NCBI GenBank assembly: GCA_012026855.1
Contig: VEOV01000209.1
Location: 1-17,343, forward strand
Direction: 5' to 3'
Length of the DNA: 17,343 bases
From: Geobacter sp.
GTDB lineage: Bacteria > Desulfobacterota > Desulfuromonadia > Geobacterales > DSM-12255
How positions within the stretch are numbered: the first letter of the stretch is position 1; each line of letters opens with the position of its first letter. The notes under the pieces were generated by a model, which saw only the letters and a program-made list of their open reading frames with translations, was not told the DNA's origin and searched no databases. A program made the translations under genes and the position numbers. Positions 13,149 through 17,343 of the stretch are shown piece after piece.

Positions 13149-13262
13149 GGCTGCAATTCTGTAGTTCTAGGCTCATTTCACTGTAGCAGATAAACTCGCT
13201 GCGCTCAGACAATATCTGCTACGGCCGTTCAATTTCACCAAGAACTACTACGAATCGCAGCC
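13149..13262. repeat. Palindromic element copy 1 (MITE/REP-like) between oleB and rpe
   Basis: This is a 114-bp nested hairpin: GGCTGC (13149-13154)/GCAGCC (13257-13262), GTAGTTCT (13161-13168)/AGAACTAC (13241-13248) and GTAGCAGAT (13183-13191)/ATCTGCTAC (13214-13222). It is homologous, in opposite orientation, to 14048-14138 on the other side of rpe. It lies between the convergent ends of oleB and rpe and could stop transcription from both. The remaining bases between oleB and rpe show nothing further. Confidence 0.75.
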
Positions 13263-13315
13263 AAGTCGCTCTGCAGCAAGACCCCCAACTGCCGAAAAAC
13301 AAAACGACAAAATGT

Positions 13316-13981
13316 TTACAACAGCGGCTCTTTCGCCTGCTGCTGCAACGCCTTGATGGTAGCGCTATAGTCGGGGCTGTTGAAGACCGCACTCCCGGCC
13401 ACGAACACATCCGCCCCGGCATGGGAAATCCGGCCGATATTATCCACCTTCACCCCGCCGTCCACCTCCAGCTCGACTTCCAAGCCACGCTTGTCCAGCA
13501 TCCCCCGGAGCGCCTTGATCTTCGGAATGCACTCTTCGATGAAAGACTGCCCGCCGAAACCGGGATTCACGGTCATCAGCAGCACCAGGTCAAGATCCTG
13601 CAGCACGTACTCCAGACAGTTAAGCGGCGTCGCCGGATTGAGGGACACCCCGGCCTTTTTCCCCAGGCTTTTGATCAGCTGGACGCTGCGGTGCAGGTGG
13701 GTGGAGGCCTCGGCATGGACGACGATGATATCGGCGCCGGCGGCAGCAAAATCAGGGATGTAGCGATCCGGATCGGCGATCATCAGGTGGACGTCCAGCG
13801 GCAGAGCCGTTACCTTCCTGACGGCGGCAACCACCGGCGGACCGATGGTGATGTTCGGCACGAAATGACCATCCATGACATCAATGTGGACATAGTCGGC
13901 TCCGGCCGCTTCAATCGCCTTGATCTCCTCACCCAGGCGGCAGAAATCAGCCGACAGTATTGATGGTGCTATTTTCTTCAT
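13316..13981 (-). CDS. rpe: Ribulose-phosphate 3-epimerase
   Basis: Rpe interconverts ribulose 5-phosphate and xylulose 5-phosphate in the pentose phosphate pathway. The 221-residue protein is a standard-length TIM barrel. Motifs are SILSADF at the N-terminus, VHIDVMDGHFVPN (31-43) with metal ligands His33 and Asp35, DVHLMI (His65), MTVNPGFGGQSF (136-147) for the phosphate loop, and EVDGGV with Asp174. I chose the ATG at 13981 because GGAG lies eight bases upstream and the protein then begins MKKIAPSILSADF as in the family. An upstream in-frame ATG at 14041 would add 20 unlikely residues. It is downstream of rsmB on the same strand but separated from it by a palindromic element, and a second copy follows its stop. 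Confidence 0.95.
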   Translation of the reverse strand: MKKIAPSILSADFCRLGEEIKAIEAAGADYVHIDVMDGHFVPNITIGPPVVAAVRKVTALPLDVHLMIADPDRYIPDFAAAGADIIVVHAEASTHLHRSVQLIKSLGKKAGVSLNPATPLNCLEYVLQDLDLVLLMTVNPGFGGQSFIEECIPKIKALRGMLDKRGLEVELEVDGGVKVDNIGRISHAGADVFVAGSAVFNSPDYSATIKALQQQAKEPLL

Positions 13982-14047
13982 AAATATTACTCCTTTATTC
14001 AAGTCAGTTGGAAGGTGACGCAATGAGCGCTTAGGCTCCATTTCGTC

Positions 14048-14138
14048 GTAATTCTTGGTGAAATGAAGCGTAAGAGCAGATGCTGTTTGAGCCCGAAGGG
14101 CGAGTTCATCTGCTCTAGCGGAACGAACCTAGAATTAC
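14048..14138. repeat. Palindromic element copy 2 (MITE/REP-like) between rsmB and rpe
   Basis: This element has outer arms GTAATTCT (14048-14055)/AGAATTAC (14131-14138) and inner arms AGAGCAGAT (14073-14081)/ATCTGCTCT (14108-14116). Read on the minus strand it aligns along nearly its whole length with 13161-13248, including CTAGG, ACTCG, ATCTGCT and TTTCACCAAGAA. The outer arms differ between copies by a matching A/G and T/C pair, so pairing is kept. It lies in the rsmB-rpe gap just upstream of the rpe leader. Confidence 0.75.
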
Positions 14139-14190
14139 AGAAATTGAGCCGTCACGCGAATGGAGTTGCCTTTCAACTGACGTGCTCAGC

Positions 14191-15540
14191 TTACTTCCTA
14201 CGAATCAATCGTGCCGCAAAAAACCCGTCCAAACCGTCCCGGTGCGGCCAGCTGCGGAAAAAACCCTGGGAAGTCTCCATCGGAGCAATCTCCGGCAGTG
14301 CCCTGCTGACCGGTTCTATCACAAATTCCGGGTGGCTGGTAAGGAAATTCTCCACCACAGCCTCGTCCTCCTGGATGGTGGTGGAGCAGGTTGAATAGAC
14401 CAGCACGCCGCCGGGTTTCAGCCGGTCAGCAGCTGAGCTGAGAATCCTGCCCTGGGCAGCAGCCAGGCCGACCAGGTCAGCCGGCTGTTTCCACCATTTC
14501 CCCTCGGGATTGCGATGGATCACCCCTAGGCCCGAACAGGGGGCATCCACCAGTATCCGGTCGAAGAACGGCACTGACAGGGGCGGCAGCGGCTTTGAGG
14601 CATCGACGGTCTGCGTGGTGATCGACCTGATGCCGAGACGCCCGGCGGTCTGGCCGATCTGCTCAACCCGCCGGGGATGGCGGTCGCAGGCGGTGATAAA
14701 CGCGTTGTCATTGGTAAGCTCGGCGATGAAGCCACTCTTGCCGCCGGGAGCGGCGCAGAGATCGAGGATCTGCTCCCCCTCCCGGGGAGTCAGCAGCAGG
14801 GTCGCCAGCTGGGAGGCCTCATCCTGTATGGAAAAGAACCCTTCGCTAAACAGGGGAAGCTTCGCCACGGCAACCTGGGAAGTTATCTTCAGCCCGTAGG
14901 GCGAACGGCTGCACGGCTCTGACCCGACCCCTTCTTCGGCCAGCCTGCTGATCAGTTCATCCCTGCCAAGCTTCAGACTGTTGACCCTGATGGTCAGCGG
15001 CGGCTGCTCAACCATGGCCGCGGCCAGCTGCTCTGCCTCAGCCATGCCAAGCTGTTCCAGCCAGGCGGCCACAATCCATTCCGGGTGGGAGTAGCGGGCA
15101 GCCAGATAGGCAACCGGCTCTGTTGCCGGATCGGGGTAGACAATCCTGTCCCGCCCCCGATCGGCGCTGCGCAGCACGGCATTGATGAACCCGGCCGCCT
15201 TGGGAGCGGCAACCTTGGCAAGATTGACACTCTCGTTCACTGCCGCTGAGGCCGGTATCCGGTCGAGGCAGAAGAGCTGATAAAGTCCGAGCCGCAAAAT
15301 CAGCAGCACCGCCCGCTCCAGCCGGGCAAGGGGGGTGCTGGAAAACGAGGCCATGATATGATCGAGCGTCCCCTGTTTCCGCAGAGTGCCATAGACCAGC
15401 TCCGTGTAGAGCCCCCGGTCCGCGCCGCTGAGCTGGCCATGGGCGAGCTCGCGATCGATGAGGATATCGGCATAGGAGCGCTCCTTCTCGATACGGAGCA
15501 GGGTATTGAATGCAGCCTGACGGGGTGGTGATACTGACAA
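14191..15540 (-). CDS. rsmB: 16S rRNA (cytosine-967-C5)-methyltransferase RsmB
   Basis: RsmB methylates C967 of 16S rRNA with S-adenosylmethionine. The 449-residue protein has an N-terminal NusB-like RNA-binding domain (about residues 1-140, RQAAFNTLLRIEKERSYAD to KAAGFINAVLR). A linker and the Rossmann methyltransferase domain follow: motif I DLCAAPGGKSG (260-270), motif IV DAPCSG with Cys335, and motif VI STCS with Cys385, the covalent nucleophile position. The start is a TTG at 15540. AGGAGG lies four bases upstream of it, and that Shine-Dalgarno overlaps the mqnE stop codon, so the two genes are coupled. The next gene on the strand is rpe. Confidence 0.93.
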   Translation of the reverse strand: MSVSPPRQAAFNTLLRIEKERSYADILIDRELAHGQLSGADRGLYTELVYGTLRKQGTLDHIMASFSSTPLARLERAVLLILRLGLYQLFCLDRIPASAAVNESVNLAKVAAPKAAGFINAVLRSADRGRDRIVYPDPATEPVAYLAARYSHPEWIVAAWLEQLGMAEAEQLAAAMVEQPPLTIRVNSLKLGRDELISRLAEEGVGSEPCSRSPYGLKITSQVAVAKLPLFSEGFFSIQDEASQLATLLLTPREGEQILDLCAAPGGKSGFIAELTNDNAFITACDRHPRRVEQIGQTAGRLGIRSITTQTVDASKPLPPLSVPFFDRILVDAPCSGLGVIHRNPEGKWWKQPADLVGLAAAQGRILSSAADRLKPGGVLVYSTCSTTIQEDEAVVENFLTSHPEFVIEPVSRALPEIAPMETSQGFFRSWPHRDGLDGFFAARLIRRK

Positions 15541-15548
15541 AATTCCTC

Positions 15549-16628
15549 CTAAAAGCAGTTCAGTTCATTATAGAGGGTATCCCGCTCCACCGGAGTTCGC
15601 CCGGCCTTGCGGATCATATTGATGATAGCCTCTTTGGTCATGGTCTGGGGGGAAGAAGCGCCGGCGTTATGGCCGATCTTCTCCTCCACCACCGTGCCGT
15701 CCAGGTCGTTGACGCCGAAGCAGAGGGCGGTCTGGGCGATCTTCTCCCCCAGCATGACCCAGTAGGCCTTGATATTGGCGAAATTATCCAGGTAGAGCCG
15801 GGCCACCGCCAGGGTCTTCAGGTCATCGACGCCGCTGCTCATGGGGTTCTTCAGGTGACCGAGGGGATTGTTCTCCTTCTGGAAAGAGAGGGGGATGAAT
15901 ACCTGGAAACCACCGGTCTCATCCTGCAGCTCCCGCAAGCGCCGCATATGGTCGACCCGGTCGGCGTAGCTCTCCACGTGGCCGTAAAGCATGGTGGCAT
16001 TGGATTTCAGCCCCGCCCGGTGTACCTGACCCATGATGGCAAGCCATTCTTCGCCGGAGATCTTCTCCGGGCAGAGCCGGTCGCGCACCGCCTTGCCCAG
16101 AATCTCCGCCCCGCCGCCGGGAAGCGACCCCAGCCCGGCAGTTTTCAGCCGCTCCAGAGTGTCGGGGATGGCAAGGCTGGCCAGCCTGGCGAGGTACTCG
16201 ATCTCCACCGCGGTAAAGGCCTTGATATGCAGCCCCGGCGCCGCACTTCGCACCGTCTCCAGCATCCCGGTGTAGAAGTCGAATGGCAGATCAGGGTGCA
16301 GCCCGCCGACAATGTGAATCTCGGTCGCCCCCTGCGCTGCCGCCTCCAGAGCCCGGTTGCGGATCTCGTCCATGTCGTAGCAGTAGGCGCCCGGCTCGTC
16401 GGCTGTCCTGGAAAAGGCGCAGAAACTGCAGCGGTTGACACAGATATTGGTGTGATTGATGTGGCGGTTGACGTTAAAGAAGACCCGCTTGCCGTTCTTC
16501 CGCTCGTTGGCAAAGGCGGCCAGCTCCCCCACTGCGATCAGGTCGGGGTGCTCGAAGAGAAAGAGGGCGTCGGCTTCGGTGAGTCTGACACTGTTGTGAA
16601 TTTTTTCCGCTAGCTGTTTGATGGTCAT
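15549..16628 (-). CDS. mqnE: Aminofutalosine synthase MqnE (radical SAM)
   Basis: MqnE is the radical SAM enzyme that joins 3-enolpyruvylbenzoate to an adenosyl radical to form aminofutalosine in the futalosine route to menaquinone. Counted from the chosen start, the [4Fe-4S] motif CVNRCSFCAF has Cys63, Cys67 and Cys70 (CxxxCxxC). HIVGGLHPDLPFDFY and the C-terminal GHNAGASSPQTMTKEAI fit MqnE better than the related MqnC. The start is uncertain: ATG 16628 (MTIKQLAEKI, GGAG 12 bases upstream), ATG 16646 or TTG 16661 are all in frame. I prefer 16628 because the family usually begins close to this point. It is followed by rsmB eight bases on, and a cupin gene and a ubiX-like gene lie upstream. 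The UbiX-like gene fits the same pathway. Confidence 0.9.
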   Translation of the reverse strand: MTIKQLAEKIHNSVRLTEADALFLFEHPDLIAVGELAAFANERKNGKRVFFNVNRHINHTNICVNRCSFCAFSRTADEPGAYCYDMDEIRNRALEAAAQGATEIHIVGGLHPDLPFDFYTGMLETVRSAAPGLHIKAFTAVEIEYLARLASLAIPDTLERLKTAGLGSLPGGGAEILGKAVRDRLCPEKISGEEWLAIMGQVHRAGLKSNATMLYGHVESYADRVDHMRRLRELQDETGGFQVFIPLSFQKENNPLGHLKNPMSSGVDDLKTLAVARLYLDNFANIKAYWVMLGEKIAQTALCFGVNDLDGTVVEEKIGHNAGASSPQTMTKEAIINMIRKAGRTPVERDTLYNELNCF

Positions 16629-16685
16629 GGTCAGCAGATACTCCATTATTGTTGCAGGCAAGCCTGTCTGAAACGGAACTTGATG

Positions 16686-17012
16686 CTACCCCGGCAGATA
16701 ATCCTCACGGACAGGGGAGAAGACTTCAATGGCGTGGGATCGCTCCAGGATCTCCGCGCAATGCTCCATATCCCCCGGAATGCACCAGCTGTCTCCGGGG
16801 GAGACGTCATGGGTTTTCTCACCGATGGTCAGCCTGATCCGTCCCGTCACCAGAAAGCCGGTCTGCTCATGGGGATGGGAGTGCAGCGGCAGTTTACTGC
16901 CAGCCTCCATCCTGAATTCGGCAAAAAGTGTTTTTTCGCCATGCACCAGGGTCTTGAGCCTGATGCCGGGCAAAACCTCCTGGTAACCGCTTGCATCTGC
17001 CTTGTAGAACAT
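16686..17012 (-). CDS. Cupin-domain protein
   Basis: This 108-residue protein is a single small cupin barrel. Cupin motif 1 is LPLHSHPHEQTGFLVTGRI (residues 41-59), with candidate metal ligands His44, His46 and Gln50 (or His48). Motif 2 is PGDSWCIPGDMEHCAE with His84. Such stand-alone cupins bind a metal and act as small isomerases, dioxygenases or sensors; the substrate is not readable here. GGAG eight bases before the ATG at 17012 supports the start. It lies between the ubiX-like gene (18 bp gap) and mqnE on the same strand, so it is probably part of the same operon. A link to menaquinone synthesis is possible but unproven. Confidence 0.85.
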   Translation of the reverse strand: MFYKADASGYQEVLPGIRLKTLVHGEKTLFAEFRMEAGSKLPLHSHPHEQTGFLVTGRIRLTIGEKTHDVSPGDSWCIPGDMEHCAEILERSHAIEVFSPVREDYLPG

Positions 17013-17030
17013 AGCACTGCTCCTATTACC

Positions 17031-17343
17031 TTATTTTCCCCACCGACTGGCCAGCCGGTTTTCCACCCCGAGCAGATCCAGCACCCGGCTGACGATAAAG
17101 TTCACCATGTCATCTACCGTCTGCGGCTGGCCGTAGAATCCGGGCATGGGGGGTACGATCCTGACGCCGAGGCGGGCCAGTTTCAGCATGTTCTCCAGGT
17201 GGATGGCGGAGAGCGGCGTCTCCCTCGGCATGAGGAGCAGCGGCCGCCCCTCCTTGAGCATGACATCGGCGGCCCGTTCCAGCAGGTTTGAGGAGAGTCC
17301 GGCAGCGATACGCGCCAGGCTCCCCATGGAGCAGGGGGCAACC
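17031..17343 (-). CDS. UbiX-like flavin prenyltransferase, 3' part (cut by window edge)
   Basis: UbiX-type enzymes prenylate FMN to make the cofactor of UbiD-type decarboxylases. In futalosine-pathway organisms a UbiX/UbiD-like pair is thought to decarboxylate a late menaquinone precursor. The visible C-terminal part starts VAPCSMGSLARIAAG, the conserved 'PCSM.t.a.ia.G' motif. It continues with LLERAADVMLKEGRPLLLMPRETPLSAIHLENMLKLA, the 'R.A.DV.LKE.R.LvL..RE.P....HL.nM..L' block, and ends with a typical PGFYGQPQTVDDMVNFIVSRVLDLLG. The frame is open to position 17343, so about the N-terminal half of the protein is outside the window. The nearby mqnE supports a role in menaquinone synthesis. 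Confidence 0.92.
   Translation of the reverse strand, partial: VAPCSMGSLARIAAGLSSNLLERAADVMLKEGRPLLLMPRETPLSAIHLENMLKLARLGVRIVPPMPGFYGQPQTVDDMVNFIVSRVLDLLGVENRLASRWGK

Noticed and set aside
13024..13212. Short open frames with SEFI...LELQ-like peptides next to rpe (13024-13212 minus, 14063-14398 plus)
   Set aside because: They are translations of the palindromic repeat copies running into neighbouring DNA, with no ribosome binding sites or family match.
15510..16613. Long open frame (367 codons) on the plus strand opposite mqnE
   Set aside because: It is the shadow of the strongly conserved radical SAM gene on the minus strand. Its product is compositionally odd and has no motifs.
1..17343. 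CRISPR arrays, tRNA or rRNA genes, integrase or transposase genes
   Set aside because: No regularly spaced repeats, cloverleaf or rRNA segments, and no recombinase motifs were seen on either strand.

Overview
The window looks like chromosomal DNA of a Geobacter-type bacterium (Desulfuromonadia). The backbone is GC-rich. It carries a PUFA-synthase-like dehydratase next to the olefin genes oleA and oleB, a futalosine-pathway menaquinone block (mqnE plus a UbiX-like prenyltransferase), and GC-rich palindromic repeats. The assignment is inferred from gene content; no rRNA or other marker gene is present.

Layout from left to right. (1) Positions 1-1129 hold the 3' end of a PfaC-like double hot-dog dehydratase gene cut by the window edge. 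(2) Positions 1130-1795 hold a Phd/YefM-RelE/ParE toxin-antitoxin operon with an operator-like palindrome in front. (3) Positions 1796-2100 hold no gene, only a strong hairpin and a cluster of TATATAGGACA-type inverted and direct repeats. (4) From 2101 to about 5385 lies an array of three AT-rich integron gene cassettes: a DUF4279 protein; an AIPR-family putative anti-phage nuclease with a small partner gene; and a lipoprotein. Each ends in an attC-like site. (5) Positions 5421-8749 hold two tandem paralogous exported proteins, one with a signal peptide and one a lipoprotein. (6) An AT-rich fourth cassette (8879-10148, YaaC-like protein, own attC) sits alone after a perfect 20-bp inverted repeat. 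(7) Positions 10181-13113 hold a ferredoxin-nitroreductase fusion, oleA and oleB. (8) On the minus strand, rpe (flanked by two inverted copies of a ~90-115 bp palindromic element), rsmB, mqnE, a cupin and a ubiX-like gene run to the right edge.

The main discovery is the cassettes. No integrase gene is in the window, so this resembles a CALIN (cluster of attC sites lacking an integrase). The cassette call rests on internal logic. In an integron, each cassette starts with the TTRRRY half of its own attC core site, so the R'' box near its 3' end must be complementary to its first bases. That holds over 7 of 7 bases for all four cassettes: GTTGAAC/GTTCAAC twice, GTTGGCA/TGCCAAC and GTTGGAT/ATCCAAC, over distances of 0.5-2.2 kb. 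The cassettes interrupt what looks like a lipid or hydrocarbon locus (PfaC-like dehydratase, exported paralogs, nitroreductase, oleAB).

Functionally, the backbone suggests a polyunsaturated acyl chain made by a Pfa-type synthase, condensed head-to-head by OleA and taken to an olefin with OleB. OleC and OleD are not in this window. The minus-strand genes cover pentose phosphate metabolism, 16S rRNA methylation and menaquinone synthesis. The AIPR two-gene cassette is the best candidate for a portable, little-described defence module.
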